Shown here one piece after another: positions 37,970 through 44,002 of a DNA stretch of 64,000 nucleotides (position 1 is the first letter of the stretch; each line of letters opens with the position of its first letter). The stretch is taken from the IMG/VR virus record IMGVR_UViG_3300032236_001850, positions 178,392 through 242,391 of that record; one strand, given 5' to 3'. Below the pieces are notes generated by a model. It was not told the origin of the DNA. It made no database searches and saw nothing but the letters and a program-made list of their open reading frames with translations. Position numbers and translations under genes: made by a program. This stretch comes from a virus.

Positions 37970-38671
37970 ATGGAGGAATCAATTTGCGAAAAATGTTTAA
38001 AAGAGCATAACGGTAAATATGGAAGCGGAAGATTCTGCTCTTCCTCGTGTTCCAGATCTTTTTCTAGCGTGAAAAATAGGAATGAAACAAACAGAAAAAT
38101 ATCAGAAAAACTTAAAATCAATGGTAATGGGGGTATGGTTACGATTGATTGTATATACTGTAACAAAAAATTTACCACCAGAAGACGAGGAAACAGGAAT
38201 CAAAGATATTGCTCAAATTCGTGTTCATCCAGAGATATTTCGGATCTGTCCAGATTGAAAATTTCTGAAAAAATGAAAGTAATAAATAAAGGTGAAAAAA
38301 ATCCAATGTTTGGAATATCACCAAAAAATACAAGTAGTGTACAAGCTATCTCTGATAAACACAACGGAGATCCTATATTTAATGTAAGATCCACATATGA
38401 AAGAGAATATGTGAGATTGCTTAATGATAAAGATTCCGTTCTGTATTTCGTGTATGAGCCAAAAAAATATAGATGTGAATATGAGTTGGAAGGGGTTAGA
38501 AGAACCTATCAACCTGATTTTTATGTTAAGGAGATTGATATTGAATATGTAACTGAGGTAAAAGCATTATGGCAATTAGAAACAAACGAAACATTAGCAA
38601 AGAAGGATGGATTCATTAGAAAATTCACAATACCATATAAAATATGGACAAAAGAAAACAAGCGGAAGTAG
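37970..38671 (+). CDS. Homing endonuclease-like protein, zinc-ribbon and PD-(D/E)xK type (233 aa)
   Basis: An N-terminal zinc-ribbon-like ICEKCLKEHNGKYGSGRFCSSSCSRSF, a second CIYCNKKF...YCSNSC, and a C-terminal nuclease-like YQPDFYVKEIDIEYVTEVKALWQL. The PDF...EVK spacing fits PD-(D/E)xK nucleases. The N-terminal ribbon is shared with the product at 40552. Probably a free-standing mobile endonuclease. Confidence 0.7.
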   Translation: MEESICEKCLKEHNGKYGSGRFCSSSCSRSFSSVKNRNETNRKISEKLKINGNGGMVTIDCIYCNKKFTTRRRGNRNQRYCSNSCSSRDISDLSRLKISEKMKVINKGEKNPMFGISPKNTSSVQAISDKHNGDPIFNVRSTYEREYVRLLNDKDSVLYFVYEPKKYRCEYELEGVRRTYQPDFYVKEIDIEYVTEVKALWQLETNETLAKKDGFIRKFTIPYKIWTKENKRK

Positions 38672-38734
38672 CTCAATTGGTAGAGCTCCTGCCTTCCAAG
38701 CAGGGGGTTGCCGGATCGTACCCGGTCTTCCGCT
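38662..38734 (+). tRNA. tRNA-Gly(UCC) with unusual T loop
   Basis: Anticodon arm CCTGC-CTTCCAA-GCAGG and acceptor GCGGAAG/CTTCCGC are clear. The T loop is ATCGTAC, so T54-A58 has become A54-T58. The 5' end overlaps the end of the endonuclease gene. Confidence 0.8.
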
Positions 38735-38748
38735 CAAAAATTAAACAG

Positions 38749-39036
38749 ATGTCTAAAGTAGTAAACGTCAAGACCGACCAATATGATGTTTATATAGGAA
38801 GACCATCAAAATGGGGTAATCCATATTCACATAAGGAAGGCACATTAGCAGAGTTTAAAGTTGCTTCGAGAAAAGAAGCAATTGATAAGTATGAGGAATA
38901 TCTTCTTCAGAACAACGAGCTAATGGATTCGCTACACGAGATTAAAGGAAAAACTCTAGGATGTTGGTGTAAACCAAAAAGATGTCACGGAGAAATATTA
39001 GTAAAATATGCTAATAAAGGAAACAAGTTATTTTAA
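38749..39036 (+). CDS. DUF4326-like protein (95 aa)
   Basis: VYIGRPSKWGNPYSHKEGT...EAIDKYEEYLL...LHEIKGKTLGCWCKPKRCHGEIL matches the DUF4326 family, found in phages and bacteria, with a conserved CWCxPxxCHG motif. Function unknown; the Cys/His suggest metal or catalysis. I started at the ATG after the tRNA, since the longer frame reads through the tRNA gene. Confidence 0.7.
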   Translation: MSKVVNVKTDQYDVYIGRPSKWGNPYSHKEGTLAEFKVASRKEAIDKYEEYLLQNNELMDSLHEIKGKTLGCWCKPKRCHGEILVKYANKGNKLF

Positions 39037-39103
39037 AAATATAATAGAACAAATGAAAGCAATCACAGACAGCTCGTAGACCATAATTGTTAGATAAGCA
39101 ATT

Positions 39104-39337
39104 ATGACTCAGAAATTGAGAATTTGGAGAGTAGTTCCTACCAGTAAGACTGGTGTTCAGGCTCCCACTTTTTTCGTAGAGACTACGGAAGAAGGACGCG
39201 AGAAGGCAGAGCAATCTGCAACTAAACAAGCAAGACAAAGATCTGGCTTGGGTTCATTTGAAAACTGGAACTTTAACATCACTAAGATGGAAGTTAGAGT
39301 TGATAGATTTGGCAGATACGTCAAACATCACCAGTAA
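39104..39337 (+). CDS. Hypothetical protein (77 aa)
   Basis: MTQKLRIWRVVPTSKTGVQAPTFFVETTEEGREKAEQSATKQARQ and a basic end. Small alpha/beta protein. Not recognised. Confidence 0.5.
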   Translation: MTQKLRIWRVVPTSKTGVQAPTFFVETTEEGREKAEQSATKQARQRSGLGSFENWNFNITKMEVRVDRFGRYVKHHQ

Positions 39338-39379
39338 CAGTGATTGTTTTCATAGGTTCAATTTAAAAACCTATGAATT

Positions 39380-39453
39380 GGCGGGGTAGCTCAGATGGTA
39401 GTAGCGTTGGAGTCATAACCCAAAGGTCAGCGGTTCGATCCCGCTCCCCGCTA
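39380..39453 (+). tRNA. tRNA-Met(CAU), elongator or Ile2
   Basis: Anticodon loop GTCATAA in a TTGG/CCAA stem; acceptor GGCGGGG/CCCCGCT. A CAU tRNA may also be modified to read AUA. Confidence 0.75.
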
Positions 39454-39461
39454 CAAAATTT

Positions 39462-39534
39462 GGGGCTGTAGCTCAACTGGCTGAGCGCCTCCCTTGCACG
39501 GAGGAGGATGTGGGTTCGAATCCCATCAGCTCCA
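39462..39534 (+). tRNA. tRNA-Ala(UGC)
   Basis: Anticodon arm CCTCC-CTTGCAC-GGAGG; acceptor GGGGCTG/CAGCTCC. Confidence 0.9.
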
Positions 39535-39550
39535 CAAAATATTTTTAATA

Positions 39551-39577
39551 ATGAAAAAGAAATTCGACATGTATTAG
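39551..39577 (+). CDS. 8-residue leader peptide MKKKFDMY
   Basis: Counterpart of MKKRYDMH at 32866, 20 bases before a gene for a small basic protein. The codon differences are mostly silent or conservative, so the peptide itself seems to matter. Confidence 0.4.
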   Translation: MKKKFDMY

Positions 39578-39597
39578 GTAAAATAACCTAATACAAC

Positions 39598-39828
39598 ATG
39601 AAAACAAAAAAGAGATGGTCTTGGACCGAAGCACAAAGAAGACGCCACACAAAAGGCAGATATCATTATTGGAATAACGTTCCTGCTGACTTCGTTAGAC
39701 AATTTAACAAAGCAAACAGAACAAAAGAAAAAGTATCAATGCATGAATTCATCAGAGGTGGAGATCTAGATTTCATAGATTTCACACCAAAGTATTCTAA
39801 GAGATGCGCAGGGTGGATTTATTTTTAA
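39598..39828 (+). CDS. Small basic protein (76 aa)
   Basis: MKTKKRWSWTEAQRRRHTKGRYHYWNNVPADFVRQFNKANRTKEK, strongly basic and aromatic. It has a leader peptide upstream like the gene at 32915. RNA or DNA binding is likely from composition only. Confidence 0.5.
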   Translation: MKTKKRWSWTEAQRRRHTKGRYHYWNNVPADFVRQFNKANRTKEKVSMHEFIRGGDLDFIDFTPKYSKRCAGWIYF

Positions 39829-39838
39829 AATAAGAAAG

Positions 39839-40408
39839 ATGGCAAGAAAAAAAGAAGAAACAGGTTTAAAATTTTATGAGATATCACAAAACAATAGTGG
39901 AGGTTCGTTTATAACGAATGACAAACTATGTCACAGATTATTCATAGAAGCAAACAGCTCAAGCGAAGCAGATTCTATCGCTGAAGATCTTGGATGTTAT
40001 TGGAACGGTGTTGATGAAGATATGGACTGTCCGTGTTGCGGAGATCGTTGGTACGGTTCACATTCTGTTGATATAACTTCTATGACAAAAGAAAAAGACA
40101 GCAGATATCCGGTTGAAAGATGGGTTAATGCAAAAGGTCTTAGTGCTGAAGATGAATTGAAAGTATTGCTTGAGCGATATTCAGGAATGGAATGGATTGA
40201 AGCTCCATCGATAAATGAAAAATACGGATCTCGAATAATTGAGGGATCTATTAAACTTAATAGCATAGAAGATTATGTACAGGTAGTTGCTGATCAGTAT
40301 GGTTGGACCTATCCGGATGCTAGAATATTCTACTATGACGGAAGGGTAAAAGAGATATTCTCGTCCAATGTGGAAGCACCCAAGAAAAAGAAAAATAAAA
40401 TAGTCTGA
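39839..40408 (+). CDS. CPCC-motif hypothetical protein (189 aa)
   Basis: Contains GVDEDMDCPCCGDRWYGSHSVD, with two close CxxC-like cysteines that may bind a metal. The rest is mixed alpha/beta, with a basic C-terminal tail (PKKKKNKIV). I recall similar proteins in large phages without a function. Ten bases after the preceding stop. Confidence 0.55.
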   Translation: MARKKEETGLKFYEISQNNSGGSFITNDKLCHRLFIEANSSSEADSIAEDLGCYWNGVDEDMDCPCCGDRWYGSHSVDITSMTKEKDSRYPVERWVNAKGLSAEDELKVLLERYSGMEWIEAPSINEKYGSRIIEGSIKLNSIEDYVQVVADQYGWTYPDARIFYYDGRVKEIFSSNVEAPKKKKNKIV

Positions 40409-40425
40409 TAGAGATATCAGCAACT

Positions 40426-40500
40426 GGTTCATTAACTCAGTTGGTTCAGAGTGCAACTCCTACAAAGTTGAAGTCATAGGTTCGAATCCTATATGAACTA
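40426..40500 (+). tRNA. tRNA-Val(UAC) with C33
   Basis: Anticodon arm CAACT-CCTACAA-AGTTG gives anticodon UAC, but position 33 is C instead of the near-universal U. Acceptor GGTTCAT/ATGAACT. Confidence 0.75.
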
Positions 40501-40528
40501 CAAGCACACAGAAAAGAGAAGGTTCGAA

Positions 40529-40537
40529 GATATATAG
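40529..40537 (+). promoter_or_regulatory. Late promoter box
   Basis: GATATATAG, 15 bases before the start at 40552. Confidence 0.55.
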
Positions 40538-40551
40538 AATAAAAATTAAAA

Positions 40552-41232
40552 ATGTATATTTGCGAAAAATGTAATTCCAATCACAATGGCGAATATGGCT
40601 CGGGAAGATTTTGTTCACCGAAGTGCAGCAGATCATATAGCACATCATTAAATAGAATATCAATTAATGAAAAAATAGGCAAAGCTATAAAAGGGTCGGG
40701 TAATCCACCATCCATAAAAAATTGCATATATTGTGGAAATGAATTCATAGCTTCGTGGAAAAGAAAAGATCAAAAAAGCTGTTCAATGTCTTGTTCTATG
40801 AAATCCAATTGGGAGAATCCTGAATATAAAAAAAATATTACGGAAAAAAATAAAGCAAGATGCATTGATATAAACGAGAGGAACCGGATGAGGGATATTG
40901 GTAGAAAGGGGGGATTTGGGAAAAAAGGTACAACAGAGGGTGGTACCAGATATGATTCAAATCTAGAAAAAATTTGTTTTGAATATCTTGAATCAAAAAA
41001 TATCAAATTCGAAGCTCATAAAAATATACCTAATTCATCTAAGATTAGCGATGTATATTTAATAGACCAGAATATCTGGATCGAATTGGATGGAATAAAC
41101 AGAGAAAAAAGAAAAGACTGGCTAGGAAAGGATTACGAATACTGGTTAGAAAAAATAATCATATACAAAAGAGAATCCTTAGATATGCGAATAGCATACA
41201 ATTTGGGTGATTTAATTAGGATAATAGAATGA
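40552..41232 (+). CDS. Homing endonuclease-like protein, zinc-ribbon and nuclease domain (226 aa)
   Basis: YICEKCNSNHNGEYGSGRFCSPKCSRSYS matches the ribbon at 37970, with a second CIYCGNEF...CSMSC. The C-terminal part (RYDSNLEKICFEYLESKNIKFEAHKNIP..., DVYLIDQNIWIELDG) is a PD-(D/E)xK-like nuclease domain. A mobile gene in the tRNA region. Confidence 0.7.
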   Translation: MYICEKCNSNHNGEYGSGRFCSPKCSRSYSTSLNRISINEKIGKAIKGSGNPPSIKNCIYCGNEFIASWKRKDQKSCSMSCSMKSNWENPEYKKNITEKNKARCIDINERNRMRDIGRKGGFGKKGTTEGGTRYDSNLEKICFEYLESKNIKFEAHKNIPNSSKISDVYLIDQNIWIELDGINREKRKDWLGKDYEYWLEKIIIYKRESLDMRIAYNLGDLIRIIE

Positions 41233-41309
41233 GATCCAATTAGTTCGAAAGAGCAAAAAAGGAGGAATAAGATGAACAGACGAAAGTCATCACCAAAGGG
41301 TAGAAAATA

Positions 41310-41365
41310 GATGTTATTCTGAGTATGGAGCGACGGCTCTAGGAAGGTTCGATTCCTTCACATCA
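41310..41365 (+). ncRNA. Short tRNA-like RNA
   Basis: Acceptor-like GATGT/ACATC and a perfect T arm GAAGG-TTCGATT-CCTTC, with only one further hairpin (GAGC/GCTC). There is no D arm, so it is a truncated tRNA or a mimic. Confidence 0.4.
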
Positions 41366-41422
41366 CATTTCAAGAGTATGGATAAATGGTGTTAGTAGCG
41401 GTCTAAAGTCTGAATTGGATCT

Positions 41423-41520
41423 CAATAGGAAATGAAGCTCACAAAGCCCCTCATTTGTAGATCAATTTCGAGCATTTTTGAGCTTAAAGTTGGGTCCACT
41501 GTGAGCTTCAAATTGATCGG
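41423..41520 (+). ncRNA. Switch-like structured sequence
   Basis: GAAGCTCACA pairs perfectly with TGTGAGCTTC, and GATCAATTT pairs with AAATTGATC, which includes the 5' end of the next RNA. The two pairings overlap in space, as in an attenuator. Confidence 0.4.
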
Positions 41521-41604
41521 GTAATATAATGGCAGTATAGGTCGGGGGTCTTACGTGAGTAAGTGGCCTCTGGTCGTGCACAGGTTCGACTCCTGTTCTG
41601 ATCA
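41515..41604 (+). tRNA. tRNA-like gene with an expanded anticodon arm
   Basis: Acceptor GATCGGG/TCTGATC, D arm ATAT/GTAT, and T arm ACAGG-TTCGACT-CCTGT are present. The anticodon stem AGGTC/GGCCT holds about 20 nt instead of 7, including a CTTAC-GTGA-GTAAG hairpin. Either an intron-like insertion or a non-tRNA. Confidence 0.5.
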
Positions 41605-41625
41605 CTAATTTTTAAACATTTCGAA

Positions 41626-42015
41626 ATGGACAAGGAAAGATTGGAATCATTAGCTAATAGATTATTGGAGATTCCTGCAAAGGTTGTAGAAGCGCAGTTG
41701 GAGTTATTGACATTAACTGAAACTTCACAATCCCAATCAGAGAGGATCACTCAGATTGAATCTGTAATTAAAACAGAAATAAGTGCTGCTGTTGACGGAG
41801 CTGGTAAAAAAGCTTATAGCAACGCAGAAGCAAGAGATGCTGCTTTTATTGAAAAGACTACAGATAATTACGAATTATCCGTTGCTAAAACAGATCTTGC
41901 TAAAACACAAAGATCTGTACAGGAGAAAAGAATCAAAATAGAAGCTCTCGGAAACGAACAAAGAAATATAAGAGCAGTTCTTTATTTCATAGGAGGCGGA
42001 GAAGGAGCAATCTAA
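41626..42015 (+). CDS. Coiled-coil protein (129 aa)
   Basis: Long helical heptads (LESLANRLLEIPAKVVEAQLELLTLTETSQSQSERITQIESVIKTEI... and QRSVQEKRIKIEALGNEQRNIRAVLYFIGG). Similar short coiled-coil proteins occur in many phages near recombination genes. Function unknown. Confidence 0.55.
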   Translation: MDKERLESLANRLLEIPAKVVEAQLELLTLTETSQSQSERITQIESVIKTEISAAVDGAGKKAYSNAEARDAAFIEKTTDNYELSVAKTDLAKTQRSVQEKRIKIEALGNEQRNIRAVLYFIGGGEGAI

Positions 42016-42078
42016 GAATTTGTCACCAAGGGTCGGCCCATTGGGGGTGATTAAGAAATACCCATAAACCCCGGCCAC

Positions 42079-42147
42079 GGGATAAAAGCACAAGCGGATG
42101 TGCAATCGCTAAACAGCGAGAGGCAGGGTTCGAGTCCCAATATTCCA
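42079..42147 (+). ncRNA. Degenerate tRNA-like RNA
   Basis: GGGATA/TATTCC acceptor-like stem, D-like arm GCAC/GTGC, and a T-like TTCGAGT loop with a weak stem. The anticodon region (TCGC-TAAACA-GCGA) has a six-base loop. Probably a decayed tRNA or a mimic. Confidence 0.35.
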
Positions 42148-42162
42148 CTAAAAATTGAAAAC

Positions 42163-42636
42163 ATGACACTAAAGGATAAAATCAATGCTGATTATATTAC
42201 AGCATTCAAGGCAAAAGACACTGTAGCAAAAAGTGCATTAAGTGGTTTAAAGTCAAAAATTCTAGAAGCTGAGAAATCTGGACCTGCTGGTACAGAGCTT
42301 AGTGATGCAGATGTTTTAAAGATTGTCATAAGCACAATTAAACAAAGAAAACAATCGGTTGAGGAATTTACAAAGGCAGGTAGAATGGATCTTGTTGAAC
42401 AGGAAACATTAGAGCTAGCACCAATTGAAGCTTATCTTCCTAAACAAATGGACGATTCTGAAATCACTTCAGCAGTGAAGGAACTTATAGCTGAGTTTGA
42501 TGGAGCAAACCTTAATATACAAGCTCTTACAGGTAAAGTTATTGGTGCTTTCAATAAAAAGTTTCCAGGTATGGCAAGTCCAGTTAAAGTGAAAGAAATT
42601 ATTACAGAAAATATTGTTGAAAAAATTATAAATTAA
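42163..42636 (+). CDS. yqeY: GatB/YqeY-domain protein (157 aa)
   Basis: TLKDKINADYITAFKAKDTVAKSALSGLKSKILEAE..., VISTIKQRKQSVEEFTKAGRMDLVEQETLELAPIEAYLPKQMDDSEI and a C-terminal helix match YqeY. That family shares the tail domain of GatB, which amidates mischarged tRNA. Full length for the family. I started at the ATG after the RNA; the longer frame crosses it. A YqeY gene in a tRNA region fits translation support, but its job in phages is unknown. Confidence 0.8.
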   Translation: MTLKDKINADYITAFKAKDTVAKSALSGLKSKILEAEKSGPAGTELSDADVLKIVISTIKQRKQSVEEFTKAGRMDLVEQETLELAPIEAYLPKQMDDSEITSAVKELIAEFDGANLNIQALTGKVIGAFNKKFPGMASPVKVKEIITENIVEKIIN

Positions 42637-42672
42637 TTTTTTTATTCCGAAAGGATGCCATATATTTGCATC
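42636..42672 (+). promoter_or_regulatory. Early-type promoter
   Basis: T-rich tract, TATTCCGAAA, TATATTTGC, then a TAATTAAAC leader. Confidence 0.7.
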
Positions 42673-42695
42673 ATAATAATTAAACACATTTAAAA

Positions 42696-42869
42696 ATGGC
42701 AACAACCCAAAGAAGATCTAGACAAGCAAGAGCATTGTCTATGTTGGAGGCACAATTGAAAAGCGGTGTTAAAACCGAAAAAGGTACAAGAGATACCAAA
42801 ATTGCATTAACAGACTCTGACGTCAAGAGATTGAATAAAGAGATCGCTATATTGCAATCTAGGTTATAA
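42696..42869 (+). CDS. Small basic protein (57 aa)
   Basis: MATTQRRSRQARALSMLEAQ... and NKEIAILQSRL. Basic helix and a second helical part. It has a good promoter. Probably nucleic-acid binding by composition. Confidence 0.55.
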   Translation: MATTQRRSRQARALSMLEAQLKSGVKTEKGTRDTKIALTDSDVKRLNKEIAILQSRL

Positions 42870-42879
42870 TAAGTTAATT

Positions 42880-43034
42880 CTCTGTGTGTCCGTAGAGGCG
42901 AATTTCCAAAGTGTAACCTAATACGTGAGAAAGGAAGGCGGTATCTAAGTGCTGATTAGCTGCAACTGAGTCTATAGGGCGATTCAGCGAAAGGGGAAAC
43001 ACATTTATTGCTACTTGTAGATGGAGGCACGGAG
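42880..43034 (+). ncRNA. Structured RNA of about 155 nt
   Basis: CTCTGTGT can pair with GGCACGGAG at the other end to close a domain with further short stems. No ORF. It precedes tRNA-Arg(ACG). A Y-RNA-like partner of the Ro60 protein is one possibility; I see no definite Ro-binding motif. Confidence 0.35.
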
Positions 43035-43044
43035 AATTAAATAA

Positions 43045-43114
43045 GGTCCCGTAGTTCAGCGGAAGAATTCCAGAATACGGATCTGGAGACGGGGGTTCGA
43101 ATCCCTCCGGGATC
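43045..43114 (+). tRNA. tRNA-Arg(ACG)
   Basis: Acceptor GGTCCCG/CGGGATC, anticodon arm CCAGA-ATACGGA-TCTGG. A34 would need conversion to inosine by host TadA. Confidence 0.8.
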
Positions 43115-43125
43115 TCCAAAAAATA

Positions 43126-43199
43126 CGGTAGGTAGCTCAGTTGGTTAGAGCGTCTCGCTGATACCGAGAAGGCCGGAGGTTCAAGTCCTCCTCTACCGA
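43126..43199 (+). tRNA. tRNA-Ile(GAU)
   Basis: Anticodon arm TCTCG-CTGATAC-CGAGA; acceptor CGGTAGG/TCTACCG. Confidence 0.85.
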
Positions 43200-43203
43200 C
43201 AAA

Positions 43204-43369
43204 AACGTTCTTAGAAATATTGGTTAGTGGTAAATTGAAAGGTTACTTCGTTTTTTAGCCCAGTTGGTAGGGCGTAAATTTTTGGTATTTAAGGTCGTGG
43301 GTTCAACTCCCACAAAAACTATTAGCTCCCTTTCTAAATATTCCCTTCCCAATATCTCTAAGCACGTTA
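43204..43369 (+). ncRNA. Two-part RNA scaffold, copy 1 (encloses tRNA-Gln)
   Basis: A long outer stem pairs CTTAGAAATATTGG with CCAATATCTCTAAG. Inside are AGTGGTAA, an inner stem GAAAGG/CCTTTC, TTACTTCG, the tRNA, and then TAAATATTCCCTT. The same order occurs in four other copies. Confidence 0.6.
43249..43320 (+). tRNA. tRNA-Gln(UUG), scaffold-embedded
   Basis: Acceptor GTTTTT/AAAAAC (AT-rich, first pair missing), anticodon arm TAAAT-TTTTGGT-ATTTA, T arm GTGGG-TTCAACT-CCCAC. A normal Gln(UUG) exists at 36838. Confidence 0.7.
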
Positions 43370-43458
43370 AATTTTAAAAAAATATTGATTTTTTTATGAA
43401 ACAAAGAGGATTTCCTCACATATAAAGATCACAAAACGTTCATTGAAAAGATAATTTA

Positions 43459-43593
43459 TTGTAAGTGGTAACGGAATATGAGTTACTTCGTTTTTTAGCT
43501 CATTTGGTAGAGCAAGAGTCTCTTAAACTTTAGGTAGCTGGTTCAACTCCGGCAAAAACATCCATTGAAACTCACCCGGACATTCCCTTACAA
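43459..43593 (+). ncRNA. Two-part RNA scaffold, copy 2 (encloses tRNA-Lys)
   Basis: Outer stem TTGTAAG/CTTACAA, AGTGGTAA, inner stem TGAGTT/AACTCA, ACTTCG, tRNA, then a GACATTCCCTT tail. Confidence 0.6.
43489..43560 (+). tRNA. tRNA-Lys(CUU), scaffold-embedded
   Basis: Acceptor GTTTTT/AAAAAC, anticodon loop CTCTTAA (anticodon CUU) in a weak AGAGT/ACTTT stem, T arm GCTGG/CCGGC. Confidence 0.65.
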
Positions 43594-43599
43594 AACATA

Positions 43600-43758
43600 T
43601 TATAAGTGGTCAGTAAAATAGTTACTTCGCATGCATTGAAAGCACGGTGTCGGTGGTTCGAATCCATCTTCCCCCACTAAACAAATTAAAAATTTGGGGG
43701 AATAGCTCAGTTGGTAGAGCACGTTAGAAAAAACGCTATTTACATCATTCCCTTATAA
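43600..43758 (+). ncRNA. Two-part RNA scaffold, copy 3 (encloses a permuted tRNA)
   Basis: Outer stem TTATAAG/CTTATAA, AGTGGT, inner stem AAATAG/CTATTT, TTACTTCGCA, permuted tRNA halves, then TACATCATTCCC. Confidence 0.6.
43633..43724 (+). tRNA. Circularly permuted tRNA, anticodon UGA
   Basis: The 3' half (43633-43676: anticodon loop, variable loop, T arm, TTCCCCCA) comes before the 5' half (43696-43724: GGGGGAA, TA, D arm GCTC/GAGC, ACGT). Joined in tRNA order they form a perfect cloverleaf with acceptor GGGGGAA/TTCCCCC, anticodon arm CGTGC-ATTGAAA-GCACG and T arm GGTGG/CCATC. The anticodon is UGA, but the variable loop is only five bases, unlike serine tRNAs. Confidence 0.7.
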
Positions 43759-43766
43759 AGCATACG

Positions 43767-43908
43767 ACAGTAGTAAGTATAGAAGTTACATCGCACATCG
43801 GTTCGACTCCGATAGTTTCCGCCAAAACTGGAAATTTAGACAAGTGGTTAAGTCATCTGACAGTAAATCAGACATTAAATTGTTCACACTTCTTACATCA
43901 TTCTCTGT
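43767..43908 (+). ncRNA. Two-part RNA scaffold, copy 4 (encloses permuted tRNA-Tyr)
   Basis: Outer stem ACAG/CTGT, AGTAGTAA, inner stem GAAG/CTTC, TTACATCGCA, permuted halves, then TTACATCATTCTC. More divergent than the others. Confidence 0.5.
43794..43882 (+). tRNA. Circularly permuted tRNA-Tyr(GUA)
   Basis: The 3' half (T arm ATCGG-TTCGACT-CCGAT, AGTTTCC, G and an encoded CCA) precedes the 5' half (GGAAATT, TA, D arm, anticodon arm TCTGA-CAGTAAA-TCAGA, variable CATTAAATTG). Acceptor GGAAATT/AGTTTCC pairs fully when joined. A normal Tyr(GUA) exists at 37164. Confidence 0.7.
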
Positions 43909-43917
43909 TAGTTTTAT

Positions 43918-43956
43918 AAAGGGATTAGGACGCCAAGCGACTTAATCCCTTTTTTA
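43918..43956 (+). terminator. Rho-independent terminator
   Basis: AAAGGGATTA-GGACGCCAAGCGAC-TTAATCCCTTT hairpin with T run, after the last scaffold copy of the cluster. Confidence 0.7.
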
Positions 43957-44002
43957 TTAGAGTAAATTTAAAAGTAAAATATAAAAACAAAAATTAGAAA
44001 TT

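Larger units (their letters stand above)
41233..41625. other. RNA-rich gap of about 390 bases
   Basis: No gene beyond a doubtful 12-residue ORF with a GGAGG site at 41272. It holds the RNA features at 41310, 41423 and 41515. Confidence 0.5.
42870..44002. other. RNA-only stretch of 1.1 kb
   Basis: No convincing ORF. It holds a structured RNA, two normal tRNAs, and four copies of the RNA scaffold with tRNA inserts, ended by a terminator at 43918. Confidence 0.7.

Noticed and set aside
41272-41310. A 12-residue ORF with a GGAGG site before a tRNA-like RNA, which suggested a tmRNA
   Set aside because: tmRNA needs a tRNA-Ala-like end with a G-U pair and a tag frame ending in a hydrophobic pair. 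The peptide here is all basic, and the acceptor stem is incomplete.
43204-43908. The scaffolded tRNAs as ordinary group I introns or CRISPR-like repeats
   Set aside because: The conserved core is about 60 bases, too short for group I. The repeats are not direct repeats with unique spacers, and no cas gene is present.
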